Part shown: piece by piece, positions 48,541-58,813 of the stretch
Layout of the letters: each line of letters opens with the position of its first letter
Numbering within the stretch: the first letter of the stretch is position 1
Source: Vibrio sp. qd031
Lineage (GTDB): Bacteria; Pseudomonadota; Gammaproteobacteria; Enterobacterales; Vibrionaceae
DNA length: 64,000 nt
Assembly: GCF_002100145.1 (NCBI RefSeq)
Contig: NZ_JXQD01000024.1
Coordinates: forward strand, 516,602 to 580,601
Direction: 5' to 3'
The notes under the pieces: generated by a model
What the model was told of the DNA's origin: nothing
The model's database searches: none
What the model saw: only the letters and a program-made list of their open reading frames with translations
Program-made: the position numbers and the translations under genes

Positions 48541-49782
48541 ATGCTTACAATTCTTCAAGGGGCGCAAATGCTATTTGTCGCCTTTGGCGCTTTGGTATTA
48601 GTACCACTACTTACTGGTCTGGACCCCAATGTGGCACTGTTTGGTGCGGGTGTCGGAACCTTGTTATTTCAAGTGATCACCAAACGAAGCGTGCCAATCT
48701 TCTTGGCGTCATCGTTCGCGTTTATTGCGCCAATCATGTACGGCGTACAAACTTGGGGTATTCCGGCTACCATGGGCGGCTTGATGGCAGCAGGTGTCGT
48801 GTACGTTGTACTAGGCGCACTTATCAAAGTGAAAGGCTCCGAATTTATCCATAAGATCCTCCCTCCGGTTGTTGTGGGGCCAGTGATCATGGTGATCGGT
48901 TTAGGCCTAGCACCTGTCGCCGTAAACATGGCACTGGGTAAAACGGGTGATGGCGCAGTGCAACTGGTGGATGGCGACATAGCTATTTGGATTGGGCTGG
49001 CGTCATTATTGACCACGATTTTGGTGAGCGTTTTTGCTAAAGGCATGTTCAGCTTGATCCCAATAGTGTGCGGCATTGCGGTAGGCTATGCATTAAGTCT
49101 GGTTGTAGGCATCGTCGATTTCACGCCAGTTGCCCAAGCAGCGTGGTTGGGACTGCCCAATTTCACGTTCCCAGAATTTAACATTAACGCTGTGTTATTC
49201 ATGATCCCAGTCGCGATAGCTCCAGCCGTCGAACACGTTGGTGACATGCTGGCAATTTCTAATGTGACTGGCAAAAACTACATCAAAAAACCTGGTTTGC
49301 ACCGCACAATGGCTGGTGACGGCGTTGCGACTATCGCTGCAAGCATGGTCGGCGCGCCACCTAACACGACCTACAGCGAAGTAACGGGCGCGGTCATGCT
49401 GACGAAAGCATTCAACCCTGTGATCATGACATGGGCCGCGGTAACAGCTATTGTATTATCTCTGGTCGGCAAACTTGGTGCACTGCTGCAAACTATTCCC
49501 GTACCGGTTATGGGTGGAATTATGATCCTGCTGTTTGGCTCTATCGCTGCGGTTGGATTGAACACCCTCATTAAGAATCAGGTTGACCTGCACAAAGCAA
49601 GAAACCTGGTGATTGTCGGTGTAACGCTGGTGTTTGGGATCGGTGGTATGGCATTTGGTGTTGGCGAATTTAGCCTACAAGGCATCAGCCTTTGTGGAAT
49701 AGTGGCGATTATTCTTAACCTAGTACTGCCAAAAGATCTTGGCGACAGCCACGTAGTGGACACTGCGCAGATGGAAGATTAA
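48541..49782 (+). CDS. uraA: Uracil permease
   Basis: Inner-membrane uracil/H+ symporter of the NCS2 family. The 413 residues have about 14 membrane segments. Family motifs include the N-terminal GAQMLFVAFGALVLVPLLTGLDP and the AVEHVGDM segment (about 223-230) whose Glu and His region contacts uracil in UraA. GAPPNTTYSEV with the second conserved Glu and PVPVMGGIMILLFG follow. It is convergent with upp, unlike E. coli where upp-uraA form one operon. Together they import and salvage uracil. Confidence 0.93.
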   Translation: MLTILQGAQMLFVAFGALVLVPLLTGLDPNVALFGAGVGTLLFQVITKRSVPIFLASSFAFIAPIMYGVQTWGIPATMGGLMAAGVVYVVLGALIKVKGSEFIHKILPPVVVGPVIMVIGLGLAPVAVNMALGKTGDGAVQLVDGDIAIWIGLASLLTTILVSVFAKGMFSLIPIVCGIAVGYALSLVVGIVDFTPVAQAAWLGLPNFTFPEFNINAVLFMIPVAIAPAVEHVGDMLAISNVTGKNYIKKPGLHRTMAGDGVATIAASMVGAPPNTTYSEVTGAVMLTKAFNPVIMTWAAVTAIVLSLVGKLGALLQTIPVPVMGGIMILLFGSIAAVGLNTLIKNQVDLHKARNLVIVGVTLVFGIGGMAFGVGEFSLQGISLCGIVAIILNLVLPKDLGDSHVVDTAQMED

Positions 49783-49798
49783 TTCCCAATACATAGAA

Positions 49799-49828
49799 AA
49801 AAACCAGTCGCTCATGCGACTGGTTTTT
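49799..49828. terminator. Bidirectional terminator between uraA and upp
   Basis: AAAAACCAGTCG/CGACTGGTTTTT, 12-bp perfect stem with a 6-nt loop, between convergent genes. Confidence 0.92.
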
Positions 49829-49859
49829 TAATCTAAATCGAACTTAATTAGCGGTAAGT

Positions 49860-50486
49860 TTATTTAGTACCAAAAATCTTATCACCCGCGTCACCAAGAC
49901 CAGGAACAATGTAACCCTTGTCGTTCAGCTTCTCATCAATCGCCGCGGTGTATAGCTCTACATCTGGGTGAGCTTTATTGAGCGCTTCAATCCCTTCTGG
50001 CGCAGCAACCAAAACCAGCGCTTTAATTTGCTGACAGCCATTTTCTTTAAGAAGATCTATCGTTGCAATTAATGAACCACCTGTTGCCAACATTGGATCG
50101 ACCACAAGCGCGATACGCTCGTCGATGTTTGATGCCAACTTGTTGAAATAAGGTACAGGCTCCAGAGTTTCTTCATCGCGGTAAATACCGACTACCGAGA
50201 TTTTCGCACTTGGCATGTGCTCTAACACGCCGTCCATCATACCAAGACCTGCTCGAAGGATTGGGACAACCGTAACCTTCTTACCTTTAATCTGATCAAT
50301 CTCAACCGGGCCATTCCAACCTTCGATTGTTACTTTTTCAGTTTCAAAGTCAGCAGTTGCTTCGTAAGTTAGTAGGCTACCGACTTCTGTTGCAAGCTCA
50401 CGAAAACGCTTGGTGCTAATGTCGCCTTCACGCATTAGGCCCAGTTTATGCTTGACCAGTGGGTGCTTCACTTCAACAACGTTCAT
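49860..50486 (-). CDS. upp: Uracil phosphoribosyltransferase
   Basis: Salvages uracil to UMP with PRPP. The 208 residues match the E. coli length. The PRPP loop is [12 protein letters not shown] (about 128-139) and the uracil site lies in the C-terminal [37 protein letters not shown] opening residues are conserved. It is divergent from purM and convergent with uraA. The 295-bp upstream region is shared with purM and contains the PurR box; upp itself is usually controlled through UTP-sensitive initiation. Confidence 0.96.
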   Translation of the reverse strand: MNVVEVKHPLVKHKLGLMREGDISTKRFRELATEVGSLLTYEATADFETEKVTIEGWNGPVEIDQIKGKKVTVVPILRAGLGMMDGVLEHMPSAKISVVGIYRDEETLEPVPYFNKLASNIDERIALVVDPMLATGGSLIATIDLLKENGCQQIKALVLVAAPEGIEALNKAHPDVELYTAAIDEKLNDKGYIVPGLGDAGDKIFGTK

Positions 50487-50573
50487 TTCTACTCCAGGAA
50501 ATTTAACTAAAACTCACGAATTATAGCCTGATTAACACAACATTTCAGTGCAATTTTATAGGAAAAAAAGTTT

Positions 50574-50589
50574 GCGCAAACGTTTTCGT
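50574..50589. promoter_or_regulatory. PurR operator upstream of purM
   Basis: GCGCAAACGTTTTCGT differs from the PurR consensus ACGCAAACGTTTTCGT at one position. It lies 193 bp upstream of the purM GTG and 87 bp upstream of upp, so purMN control by PurR is very likely and upp may be affected. Confidence 0.85.
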
Positions 50590-50781
50590 TTTGCATTTTG
50601 CCTGTTAGAATAGCGCCAAATTTTTTAGCTTGATCCAAATCCGATTCTGAATCACTCAAAATGGTGCACAAACACTACATTTACGTTGGCTTCTCGCCTT
50701 TGATAAATGAGTTTGGCGTTACGCTTTGAGTATTCATACTTTGAATTTGGTATTACCTTTCGTCTATTTAAGAGGTTCCCT

Positions 50782-51822
50782 GTGAGCACAAATAACACTT
50801 CTCTAAGCTACAAAGACGCTGGCGTTGATATCGACGCTGGTAATGCCCTAGTAGACCGTATCAAAGGTGCGGTAAAACGCACTCGCCGCCCTGAAGTTAT
50901 GGGTGGTATTGGAGGGTTTGGTGCGCTGTGCGAACTGCCAACCAACTACAAGCAGCCAGTGTTAGTGTCGGGCACAGATGGAGTTGGTACTAAATTGCGC
51001 CTAGCTTTAGACATGAACAAGCACGATACCATTGGCATCGATCTTGTGGCTATGTGTGTGAACGACCTAATTGTTCAAGGTGCAGAGCCACTGTTCTTTT
51101 TGGACTACTACGCGACCGGCAAATTGGACGTTGATACTGCAGCGGATGTAGTGACAGGTATTGCGGAAGGATGTGTACAATCAGGATGTTCTCTTATCGG
51201 TGGTGAAACCGCTGAAATGCCCGGTATGTATGAAGGCGAAGACTACGACGTCGCAGGTTTTTGTGTCGGTGTAGTTGAAAAAGAAGAGATCATTGACGGA
51301 ACCAAAGTCAGTGCCGGTGATGCATTAATTGCTGTGGGTTCAAGTGGTCCCCACTCTAACGGTTACTCATTAATCCGCAAAGTGCTTGAAGTCTCTAATG
51401 CCGATCTCAACGAAGATCTTAACGGCCGTACCATTGGCGAACATTTGATTGAGCCAACGAAAATCTACATTAAATCTGCCCTTAAGATGATTGCAGAGCA
51501 CGACATTCATGCAATCTCACACATCACAGGTGGCGGTTTTTGGGAAAACATCCCTCGCGTTCTACCAGAAGGGACTAAAGCGGTTATTGACGGCAATAGC
51601 TGGGAATGGCCAGCCATTTTTAACTGGCTACAGCAAAAAGGTAACGTTGAAACGTTCGAAATGTACCGCACCTTTAACTGTGGTGTTGGCCTAGTGGTGG
51701 CACTTCCAAAAGCACAAGCAGACGCTGCTGTTGCCCTGTTAAACGCGGAAGGTGAGAACGCATGGGTCATTGGTGAAATCGCCACTGCCGAATCAGGCGA
51801 AGAGCAAGTCGTCATTAAATAA
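50782..51822 (+). CDS. purM: Phosphoribosylformylglycinamidine cyclo-ligase
   Basis: AIR synthetase of purine biosynthesis, ATP-dependent. The start was set at GTG 50782, which gives 346 residues beginning [16 protein letters not shown] (E. coli 345), with AGAGG upstream. The longer reading adds 25 unrelated residues. Motifs include [35 protein letters not shown] and [11 protein letters not shown] of the PurM ATP-binding fold. purN follows after 17 bp. A PurR box lies upstream. Confidence 0.95.
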   Translation: MSTNNTSLSYKDAGVDIDAGNALVDRIKGAVKRTRRPEVMGGIGGFGALCELPTNYKQPVLVSGTDGVGTKLRLALDMNKHDTIGIDLVAMCVNDLIVQGAEPLFFLDYYATGKLDVDTAADVVTGIAEGCVQSGCSLIGGETAEMPGMYEGEDYDVAGFCVGVVEKEEIIDGTKVSAGDALIAVGSSGPHSNGYSLIRKVLEVSNADLNEDLNGRTIGEHLIEPTKIYIKSALKMIAEHDIHAISHITGGGFWENIPRVLPEGTKAVIDGNSWEWPAIFNWLQQKGNVETFEMYRTFNCGVGLVVALPKAQADAAVALLNAEGENAWVIGEIATAESGEEQVVIK

Positions 51823-51839
51823 CTTTGGGACCTGATCAG

Positions 51840-52475
51840 ATGAAAAGGATTGTTGTCCTGATTTCAGGTAATGGCTCAAACTTGCAATCGATCGTTGACC
51901 GATTTAGCAACAGTGAGTATGCCCAAGTTGTTGCGGTTTTTTCTAACAAGCGAGAGGCGTATGGGTTAACACGCGCCTCTAATGCTGGCATCGATGGGCA
52001 TTGTGTCGACGCCAGTCAGTTTGAAGATAGAGCCGCGTTTGATAAGCAACTGATGGTTGAGATAGACCAATATCAACCCGACCTAATTGTGTTGGCGGGT
52101 TATATGCGGATTTTGAGTGATGACTTTGTTGAGCATTATCTAGGAAAGATGCTTAACATCCATCCATCGCTGCTACCCAAATACCCAGGTTTACATACCC
52201 ATCAGCGAGCCATTGACGCCGGTGAGAGTGAGCACGGTACTAGCGTACACTTTGTGACGCCAGAACTCGACGGCGGCCCAGTGATACTCCAAGCAAAGGT
52301 GCCTATTTTTGACACCGATAGTGCAGAGTCACTAGCCGATAAAGTGCAAAGCCAAGAGCACCGCATTTATCCATTGGTGGTGGATTGGTTTGTTCGCGAG
52401 CGACTTAACATGGTCAATGGTGACGCGGTACTAGATGGTGTAAAACTGCCAGCAATGGGTTACGCCAGCGAATAG
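51840..52475 (+). CDS. purN: Phosphoribosylglycinamide formyltransferase
   Basis: Transfers formyl from 10-formyl-THF to GAR in purine synthesis. The Rossmann-like start KRIVVLISGNGSNLQSI and the folate/active-site block LAGYMRILSDDFVEHYLGKMLNIHPSLLPKYPGLHTH carry the catalytic Asn/His region; the Asp lies further on in HFVTPELDGGPVI. ATG 51840 (211 residues, E. coli 212) was chosen with GGGA upstream; a TTG 15 nt earlier is rejected. It is the second gene of purMN and ends at a strong terminator. Confidence 0.95.
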   Translation: MKRIVVLISGNGSNLQSIVDRFSNSEYAQVVAVFSNKREAYGLTRASNAGIDGHCVDASQFEDRAAFDKQLMVEIDQYQPDLIVLAGYMRILSDDFVEHYLGKMLNIHPSLLPKYPGLHTHQRAIDAGESEHGTSVHFVTPELDGGPVILQAKVPIFDTDSAESLADKVQSQEHRIYPLVVDWFVRERLNMVNGDAVLDGVKLPAMGYASE

Positions 52476-52495
52476 TCCCTGCGCTAACAAAACTA

Positions 52496-52529
52496 AAAAG
52501 GGGGAAAGCATCACTGCTTTCCCCCTTTT
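52496..52529. terminator. Bidirectional terminator between purN and yafJ
   Basis: AAAAGGGGGAAAGCA/TGCTTTCCCCCTTTT, 15-bp perfect stem with a 4-nt loop. Confidence 0.93.
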
Positions 52530-52557
52530 GCTTTCTTAATCGTGGTTTACCATACCG

Positions 52558-53397
52558 CTACATGGCGCTGGGTGCTTGATTTCCCGGTTTGGCTTCGGCA
52601 TAGGCCACATCGAGCAGTTGCTCGCTGTTACCCAACACTTTCTCACCGTGGTAAAACAGCGCATACTCTCCAGGCTTTAAACGCGTCCATTGCTCATTGA
52701 GCGTTAAGGGCTGCGTGGCAACCACCGTAACTACATCGTGCGGAGTGGTCTCTTCTTGAAAGTTAATGGTCACATCTTCATCAATCAGAGATGCTTTGCC
52801 AAAGGGGGCTCTACGCGTGATCCAATACAGGTGATTGGTGCAATAACTAAACACATAATCGCCGTCTGACAGCAGCAGGTTAAACACCCCTAACTTACGC
52901 AATTGATCACAACACTGTGTTAATGCTTCAACCACATCATCAAGCGAATCAGGCTTGGTAGGAAAGCGCTGTTCAAGTTGATTGAGTATCCAGCAGAATG
53001 CTTTTTCACTGTCGGTCTGACCAACAGGTATGTGTCTGCCTGAGTCTAGATCTTCATAGCCTGTGAGCTGCCCATTGTGCGCGTAAGTCCAATACCGTCC
53101 CCACAATTCACGATTGAATGGGTGGGTATTTTCCAAGTTCACCTCGCCGCGATTAGCTTGGCGAATATGACTGACCACCGAACAACTTTTGATTGGGTAG
53201 TTCTGAACGAGCTCAGCAATTTTAGAGTCACAACTCGGGTTGGGATCTTTAAAGGTGCGAAACCCTTTACCCTCATAAAAGGTGATCCCCCAACCATCAC
53301 GATGAGGACCCGTACGTCCACCGCGCTGCATGAGTCCGGTAAAACTGAAGCAGATATCGGTTGGCACATTAGCACTCATTCCCAACAACTCACACAT
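52558..53397 (-). CDS. yafJ: Class II glutamine amidotransferase YafJ
   Basis: Glutaminase-type Ntn hydrolase; the N-terminal cysteine (MCELLGMSA, Cys after Met removal) is the nucleophile. The 279 residues carry DGWGITFYEG, VSHIRQANRG (about 75-85) and AHNGQLTGYE, the glutamine-binding and oxyanion elements. No synthetase domain follows, so the ammonia acceptor is unknown. It is 15 bp downstream of gmhA on the same strand, the lpcA-yafJ operon of E. coli, which hints at a link to LPS or sugar metabolism without proving one. Confidence 0.88.
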   Translation of the reverse strand: MCELLGMSANVPTDICFSFTGLMQRGGRTGPHRDGWGITFYEGKGFRTFKDPNPSCDSKIAELVQNYPIKSCSVVSHIRQANRGEVNLENTHPFNRELWGRYWTYAHNGQLTGYEDLDSGRHIPVGQTDSEKAFCWILNQLEQRFPTKPDSLDDVVEALTQCCDQLRKLGVFNLLLSDGDYVFSYCTNHLYWITRRAPFGKASLIDEDVTINFQEETTPHDVVTVVATQPLTLNEQWTRLKPGEYALFYHGEKVLGNSEQLLDVAYAEAKPGNQAPSAM

Positions 53398-53412
53398 CGA
53401 CGTTCGCGCTCC

Positions 53413-53988
53413 CTATTCCATCTCTTTTTCAATCAATTGGATCACGATATGAATAATCTTAATGTGTACTTCTTGAATACGGTCTGCGTAACCAAAGTGC
53501 GGTACACGAATTTCAATATCCGCAAGTCCTGCCATTTTGCCGCCGTCTTTGCCGGTTAATGCGATGGTTGTCATTCCTTTGGCTTTAGCCGCTTCGATGG
53601 CTTTGATAATGTTGACAGAGTTACCCGAAGTCGATAGACCAAACAGCACATCGCCCTGGCTTCCCACCGCTTCAACGTAACGTGAAAACACAAAATCGTA
53701 ACCAAAATCGTTACTGACACAAGACAAATGGCTTGGATCTGAAATCGCAATGCCAGGATACCCTGGACGATTCTCACGGTAACGACCCGTGAGCTCTTCG
53801 GCAAAGTGCATCGCATCACAGTGTGAGCCACCATTGCCACAAGACAACACTTTTCCTTGCTGTTTAAAAGAATCAGCAATGGCTTTAGCCGCTTTTTCTA
53901 TTTGCGCCAAATTATGATCATCAGACAAAAAGTCGTTCAATACAGTAGCAGCTTCAGATAGCTCGCCTCGAATTAGGTCTTGGTACAT
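53413..53988 (-). CDS. gmhA: Sedoheptulose-7-phosphate isomerase
   Basis: First step of ADP-heptose synthesis for the LPS inner core. It is a SIS-domain protein of 191 residues (E. coli 192), with [20 protein letters not shown] (substrate and zinc-binding region, about 52-70) and [15 protein letters not shown] (about 115-130). The start was set at ATG 53988 ([14 protein letters not shown]) because an AAGGGTAAGC ribosome region precedes it; the longer reading would add 49 basic residues unlike the family. It is divergent from fadE. Confidence 0.94.
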   Translation of the reverse strand: MYQDLIRGELSEAATVLNDFLSDDHNLAQIEKAAKAIADSFKQQGKVLSCGNGGSHCDAMHFAEELTGRYRENRPGYPGIAISDPSHLSCVSNDFGYDFVFSRYVEAVGSQGDVLFGLSTSGNSVNIIKAIEAAKAKGMTTIALTGKDGGKMAGLADIEIRVPHFGYADRIQEVHIKIIHIVIQLIEKEME

Positions 53989-54176
53989 GTGCTTACCCTT
54001 TTTGTTAGTTATCCTGAGATTAGCGAGATCACGCCTCACTGTCGAGTTTTCCCCTTGTGAAATGCCATACCAAAACAACTTGGTTTTTTTTCGTTTAAAA
54101 ATCGAACCGCGTTCAAACTTCCACAAACCGAGCATTAACTTTAATTTTACATTCCTGTTACTTTTGATTTATAGTT

Positions 54177-54193
54177 AACTGGTTAGACCTCTT
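54177..54193. promoter_or_regulatory. Candidate FadR operator upstream of fadE
   Basis: AACTGGTTAGACCTCTT matches the FadR consensus AACTGGTCNGACNNGTT at all but two or three positions. It lies 29 bp upstream of the fadE start, where a repressor would block transcription until long-chain acyl-CoA binds FadR. Confidence 0.7.
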
Positions 54194-54221
54194 ACCAAGA
54201 ATTATAATCAAGGACGTGAAA

Positions 54222-56666
54222 ATGGAACTCATAGTTATTTATTTACTGGTGCTTGCTGCGATAGGAATCCATCTCTATCGACGTGATTCACTGCTAAAAG
54301 GAGTGGGGAGCACAGCCATAATCCTATTTGTTGGAACCATTGCGTCCGACGTTGGTGTGATCAGTTGGTTGGTGTTTGCTGCGCTGTCTGCAGTGTTAAT
54401 TTTACCAAACCTACGACAGTCTTTGGTCTCAGCTAAGGCACTACACGTGTTCCGTAAGATATTGCCTGAAATGTCATCAACGGAAAAAGAAGCCTTGGAA
54501 GCCGGTACAGTATGGTGGGAAGCCGAATTATTCGGCGGCAAGCCTAACTGGGACAATTTAAGTGATATAGAGCTGTCTAAGTTGAGCGAAGAAGAAAAAG
54601 CCTTCCTTGATGGCCCGGTTGAAGAAGTGTGTGCGATGGTCAATGACTTTCAAGTCACTCACGAACTGGCCGACCTTCCACCAGAGATTTGGCAGTACCT
54701 AAAAGATCATAAGTTCTTTGCAATGATCATCAAAAAAGAATTTGGTGGACTGGAGTTTTCCGCTTACGCTCAATCCCTTGTTTTACAAAAATTAACCTCT
54801 GTGTCTGCGGTACTCTCTTCAACCGTAGGTGTGCCTAACTCTCTCGGCCCAGGTGAGCTATTGCAGCACTATGGAACCGCTGAACAAAAAAATCACTACC
54901 TACCTCGCCTCGCCGAAGGTAAAGAGATCCCTTGTTTTGCATTGACCAGCCCTGAAGCCGGGTCGGATGCAGGCTCTATTCCTGATTTCGGTATCGTGTG
55001 TGAAGGTGAGTGGCAAGGCGAAACGGTATTAGGCATGCGCCTTACGTGGAACAAACGCTATATCACGCTTGCACCCGTGGCGACTGTGCTTGGCCTTGCG
55101 TTTAAATTGCGCGATCCTAACCACTTACTCGGTGAGACCGAAGAGCTAGGAATAACCTGTGCGCTTATTCCGACCGATCTTGACGGTGTCGAAGTCGGCA
55201 ATCGTCACTTCCCATTAAATGTCCCTTTCCAAAATGGCCCTACTCGAGCCAACGACCTGTTTGTGCCACTCGATTTCATTATTGGTGGTCCGAAGATGGC
55301 CGGACAAGGCTGGCGTATGCTGGTTGAATGTCTCTCTGTTGGGCGTGGCATTACGCTGCCGTCAAACTCAACGGGTGGACTGAAAACCGCTGCCATGGCG
55401 ACGGGTGCCTATGCACGTATTCGCCGTCAGTTTAAGCAGCCTATTGGCCGTATGGAAGGGATTGAAGAGCCATTAGCTAGAATCGCCGGCAACGCGTACA
55501 TGATAGATGCAGCCAGTCACCTTACCGTTACTGGTATCGATTTGGGTGAAAAACCATCCGTCATTTCTGCCATTGTTAAATACCACTGTACCCACAGAAG
55601 CCAGCGCGGTGCGATTGATGCGATGGATATTCTTGGTGGTAAAGGTATTTGCCTTGGCCCATCAAACTTCATTGCTCGTGGATATCAGGGCTCGCCAGTG
55701 GCCATTACCGTAGAAGGCGCCAACATACTGACTCGCTCCATGATCATTTATGGCCAAGGTGCGATTCGTTGTCACCCTTACGTGCTTAAGGAAATGAACG
55801 CTGCTCACTCAAACGCTAGCGATGCGCTCGATCAGTTTGATGATGCGCTGTTTGGTCACATCGGCTTCGCGATGAGTAACTTTGTGCGCAGTCTATGGCT
55901 AGGTATTACTGATGGGCGCAGTTCAACGGCGCCATTGCATAGTGCAACTAAGCGCTATTATCAGCAGCTTAACCGCTATAGCGCCAACTTAGCATTACTG
56001 TCGGATGTGTCTATGGCAGTGTTAGGCGGCTCGCTAAAGCGTCGTGAACGTTTATCTGCACGCCTTGGCGATATCCTAAGCCAGATGTACTTGAGTTCGG
56101 CAACGCTCAAACGATTTGCCGTTGATGGGGCGCACAAGGAAGACCAGCCTCTTATGGATTGGGCACTGCAAGAGAGCTTGCATCAGACTGAAGTCGCCAT
56201 TGATGAGTTTTTGCGTAACTTCCCAAGCCCAGTATTGGGTAGACTTTTGCGAGTAGTGATCATGCCATTTGGCCGCGTTCGTAAGCTACCTAGTGACAAG
56301 TTGGATCATACGTTGGCGCAAATACTGCAAACACCAAGTGCTACACGCTCTCGTTTAGGCCGCCATCAATACCTTACTCCGTCAGAGCACAACCCGGCGG
56401 GTAAGATTGAATTGGCATTAAACGTTGTATTACAAGCAGAACCTGTATTTGAGCGAATTTGTAAAGCGCAGCAGCGTCGTCGTCCGTTCACCAATTTGGA
56501 CCGCCTTGCAGAGGAAGCGTTAGCAGCAGAGCTGATCAACCAAGAAGAAGCTGAACTGCTGATTGAAGCAGAGCAGCACCGACTTGCGACCATCAATGTC
56601 GATGAGTTTGATCCACAAGCACTTAAAGCCGCTTCGGTACAAAAAGACGTTGAAGTCGTCATGTAA
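54222..56666 (+). CDS. fadE: Acyl-CoA dehydrogenase FadE
   Basis: FAD-dependent enzyme of the first oxidation step of fatty acid beta-oxidation. It is the long enterobacterial type, 814 residues as in E. coli, with N-terminal membrane segments (about 1-60), a central acyl-CoA dehydrogenase core ([16 protein letters not shown] near 245; [18 protein letters not shown] near 370; [11 protein letters not shown] near 465) and a long C-terminal DUF1974 extension. ATG 54222 was chosen with AAGGACG upstream; a GTG two codons earlier is possible. A FadR-like operator precedes it. It is divergent from gmhA. Confidence 0.95.
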   Translation: MELIVIYLLVLAAIGIHLYRRDSLLKGVGSTAIILFVGTIASDVGVISWLVFAALSAVLILPNLRQSLVSAKALHVFRKILPEMSSTEKEALEAGTVWWEAELFGGKPNWDNLSDIELSKLSEEEKAFLDGPVEEVCAMVNDFQVTHELADLPPEIWQYLKDHKFFAMIIKKEFGGLEFSAYAQSLVLQKLTSVSAVLSSTVGVPNSLGPGELLQHYGTAEQKNHYLPRLAEGKEIPCFALTSPEAGSDAGSIPDFGIVCEGEWQGETVLGMRLTWNKRYITLAPVATVLGLAFKLRDPNHLLGETEELGITCALIPTDLDGVEVGNRHFPLNVPFQNGPTRANDLFVPLDFIIGGPKMAGQGWRMLVECLSVGRGITLPSNSTGGLKTAAMATGAYARIRRQFKQPIGRMEGIEEPLARIAGNAYMIDAASHLTVTGIDLGEKPSVISAIVKYHCTHRSQRGAIDAMDILGGKGICLGPSNFIARGYQGSPVAITVEGANILTRSMIIYGQGAIRCHPYVLKEMNAAHSNASDALDQFDDALFGHIGFAMSNFVRSLWLGITDGRSSTAPLHSATKRYYQQLNRYSANLALLSDVSMAVLGGSLKRRERLSARLGDILSQMYLSSATLKRFAVDGAHKEDQPLMDWALQESLHQTEVAIDEFLRNFPSPVLGRLLRVVIMPFGRVRKLPSDKLDHTLAQILQTPSATRSRLGRHQYLTPSEHNPAGKIELALNVVLQAEPVFERICKAQQRRRPFTNLDRLAEEALAAELINQEEAELLIEAEQHRLATINVDEFDPQALKAASVQKDVEVVM

Positions 56667-56690
56667 ATTTCGTCTGCGTCTAAAAACACA

Positions 56691-56715
56691 AAGGGATGAG
56701 CTACGCTCATCCCTT
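56691..56715. terminator. Hairpin between fadE and the TIGR03503 gene
   Basis: AAGGGATGAGC/GCTCATCCCTT, 11-bp perfect stem with a 3-nt loop, between convergent genes. No long T-run follows, so efficiency is uncertain. Confidence 0.65.
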
Positions 56716-56734
56716 GCTCGTTATGTGAAGCCTG

Positions 56735-57991
56735 TTAAATAGGGGGTGCACTCAGTTGAAGTTCTGGCTCTGCGGCCGATTTTTTACGGCGCTTGTATAC
56801 GATGAAGGCGATAATCAGCCCAAAAAACAGCACCGCAATATTGCCGACAATGATGATCATGAGTGACCGTTTTCGATCTTCTGCACGTTTGCGCTCGATT
56901 TGACGCAGCATTTCTTCTTTCTGCTGTTTCTCTTGAGCAATCCGTTGCTGCTGTCTCGCCTTTTCGACATCAACGGACTCCACCGTACCAAAGTTTATTG
57001 GTGCGGTTTCTAATACCAAGTCACGGTTGTTGGCGAGATCTGTCGCATACACAATAGTGCTAATACTGTGATTGCCAATAAGTTTGTCTGACGCGACCTC
57101 AACCTTCAATCTCGAACTGTCTTTCGGTACTTGTGTGGTGTAGTGGTGTTGGTTGTCTTCTGGGTCCGTTACGCTTATGTGAGCACTGATTGAGCCCGGA
57201 GCAATGGTTGCTCGTTCTCCTACAATAGTAATACTGTGAGGATCCAATGTACGTGATTGGGAGAAATCAACAGTGATAGGTGATGGGTATACCAACACTT
57301 CTTGCTCTACCGCTCGCAAAAATACGCCGTTGCCAGAGGTCACTCGTACACGGTATTTACCGGGTTCAACATTGATGGGCAGATCGACGGTGAATTTACC
57401 ATCCCCTGCAACTTCATCATACTCTAAGCCATCATCGGAAAACTCGCCAACGACAATTGGAATTGGACGCGCTTCTTTGGTTATCTGTGATTCATTTTCG
57501 ACGTAGGGCGTGAATGTTACTCGTAGGTTGACCCTATCCAAAAAATCCCTAAGGACAATCGGGGAGCCGTGAGTGGTTAGATTAGCTTGAAGCTTTATAC
57601 GCTCATTTTGATACAACCGGTTCGACAGAAAGTCGACATCGAGTATTAAATCAGACAGGATTTTAATGTTGTTTTTTGGAGTGACCTTTCCAATGGCTTG
57701 CCATGGCCCTGGCATTGGCTTATCAATAGAAATAATGTCCATGCCGTTTTCTTCATACCAAGCGACATGCTCTGGGTGTTGCCATGCGTAGTATTTTACA
57801 CCATCAGGGCGAACCAGCACGACCGATTGTGACTGTTCACTTCGATAAATCACAAACGACACTTGCTGAATAGTAGGATCGATGCGAAATCGGTTATCCA
57901 GCAAACTAAATTGCTGCTCATTAGCCCAGCACAGTGAGGACAATACCGTCAATATCACGGCTAAAAAAAGTGGTAATGATTTGAACTGCAC
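56735..57991 (-). CDS. TIGR03503-family envelope protein
   Basis: A 418-residue protein of unknown function seen in Vibrio and Shewanella relatives. It has an N-terminal signal peptide (about 5-24), a large extracytoplasmic beta-rich region (about 30-330) with GEFSDDGLEYDEVAGDGKF, an arginine/glutamine-rich coiled-coil stretch (about 345-375), one C-terminal membrane segment (about 378-400) and a basic cytoplasmic tail. GTG 57991 was chosen because AGGGAG lies 6 nt upstream and the signal peptide follows directly. It lies 25 bp downstream of dnaQ on the same strand. Confidence 0.75.
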   Translation of the reverse strand: MQFKSLPLFLAVILTVLSSLCWANEQQFSLLDNRFRIDPTIQQVSFVIYRSEQSQSVVLVRPDGVKYYAWQHPEHVAWYEENGMDIISIDKPMPGPWQAIGKVTPKNNIKILSDLILDVDFLSNRLYQNERIKLQANLTTHGSPIVLRDFLDRVNLRVTFTPYVENESQITKEARPIPIVVGEFSDDGLEYDEVAGDGKFTVDLPINVEPGKYRVRVTSGNGVFLRAVEQEVLVYPSPITVDFSQSRTLDPHSITIVGERATIAPGSISAHISVTDPEDNQHHYTTQVPKDSSRLKVEVASDKLIGNHSISTIVYATDLANNRDLVLETAPINFGTVESVDVEKARQQQRIAQEKQQKEEMLRQIERKRAEDRKRSLMIIIVGNIAVLFFGLIIAFIVYKRRKKSAAEPELQLSAPPI

Positions 57992-58016
57992 CAACGTCTC
58001 CCTACTTGAAATGGAA

Positions 58017-58763
58017 CTAGTCACGCCACAAACAGCTCCCACCTTTGGCTACAATATCCAATCTAGATTGGTGTGCTTCTAATTCATCGGCCGATGCCTG
58101 CAAAACCTTTAGCGGTTTTCGCTGATCGCTTGCGCGCTGAATGGTGGCACCATCGGACTCACTGGACGCGCCACCAAACTTTAACGTGGTCTGCCCGCCC
58201 GTCATTAACAGATAGACATCCGCCAAAATCTCAGCATCGAGTAACGCGCCGTGCAATGTACGATGAGAGTTATCTATGCCGTAACGATCACACAAAATAT
58301 CGAGGTTATTTCGTTTACCTGGAAACAGCTTTTTCGCCATCGCCAACGTATCGGTGATGGTGCAATAGTGCTCCGTCTTACCAATGTTGGGGTCAAGGCG
58401 CTCAAACTCGTGATCCATAAAGCCCACGTCGAAGTACGCGTTATGTGCGACAAGCTCGGCACCGTCAATAAAATCAATAAACTCTTGATGAATCTGATGG
58501 TATTCAGGTTTATCTAACAAGAATTCATCGGTAATACCGTGAACATCAATGGCTTCGGGATCAATCTCTCTATCTGGTTTGACATAAACATGGAAATGTC
58601 GTCCTGTAAGCTTTCTATTGACAATTTCAACGGCACCAATTTCGATGATACGGTGTCCTAAATAAGTGGGACCACCTTCACGGTTCATACCGGTGGTTTC
58701 CGTATCGAGAACCACTATACGGCCGCTACTGGCCGTTTGAGTTGGATTATGGCTGGTGTTCAT
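58017..58763 (-). CDS. dnaQ: DNA polymerase III epsilon subunit (proofreading)
   Basis: 3'-5' exonuclease of the replicative polymerase core. It is a DEDDh nuclease: VVLDTETTGM (Exo I, with Asp and Glu), AHNAYFDVGFMDHEF (Exo II) and HGALLDAEILADVYLLM (Exo III, His and Asp). A flexible C-terminal tail (about 190-248) would bind the polymerase alpha subunit. The start was set at ATG 58763 (248 residues, E. coli 243). It is divergent from rnhA with only 50 bp between starts, as in E. coli, so their promoters overlap. Confidence 0.95.
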   Translation of the reverse strand: MNTSHNPTQTASSGRIVVLDTETTGMNREGGPTYLGHRIIEIGAVEIVNRKLTGRHFHVYVKPDREIDPEAIDVHGITDEFLLDKPEYHQIHQEFIDFIDGAELVAHNAYFDVGFMDHEFERLDPNIGKTEHYCTITDTLAMAKKLFPGKRNNLDILCDRYGIDNSHRTLHGALLDAEILADVYLLMTGGQTTLKFGGASSESDGATIQRASDQRKPLKVLQASADELEAHQSRLDIVAKGGSCLWRD

Positions 58764-58813
58764 ACGATTAATTGTGTCAGACTGTCCGAAATAATGCCCA
58801 ATCATATCAAATC

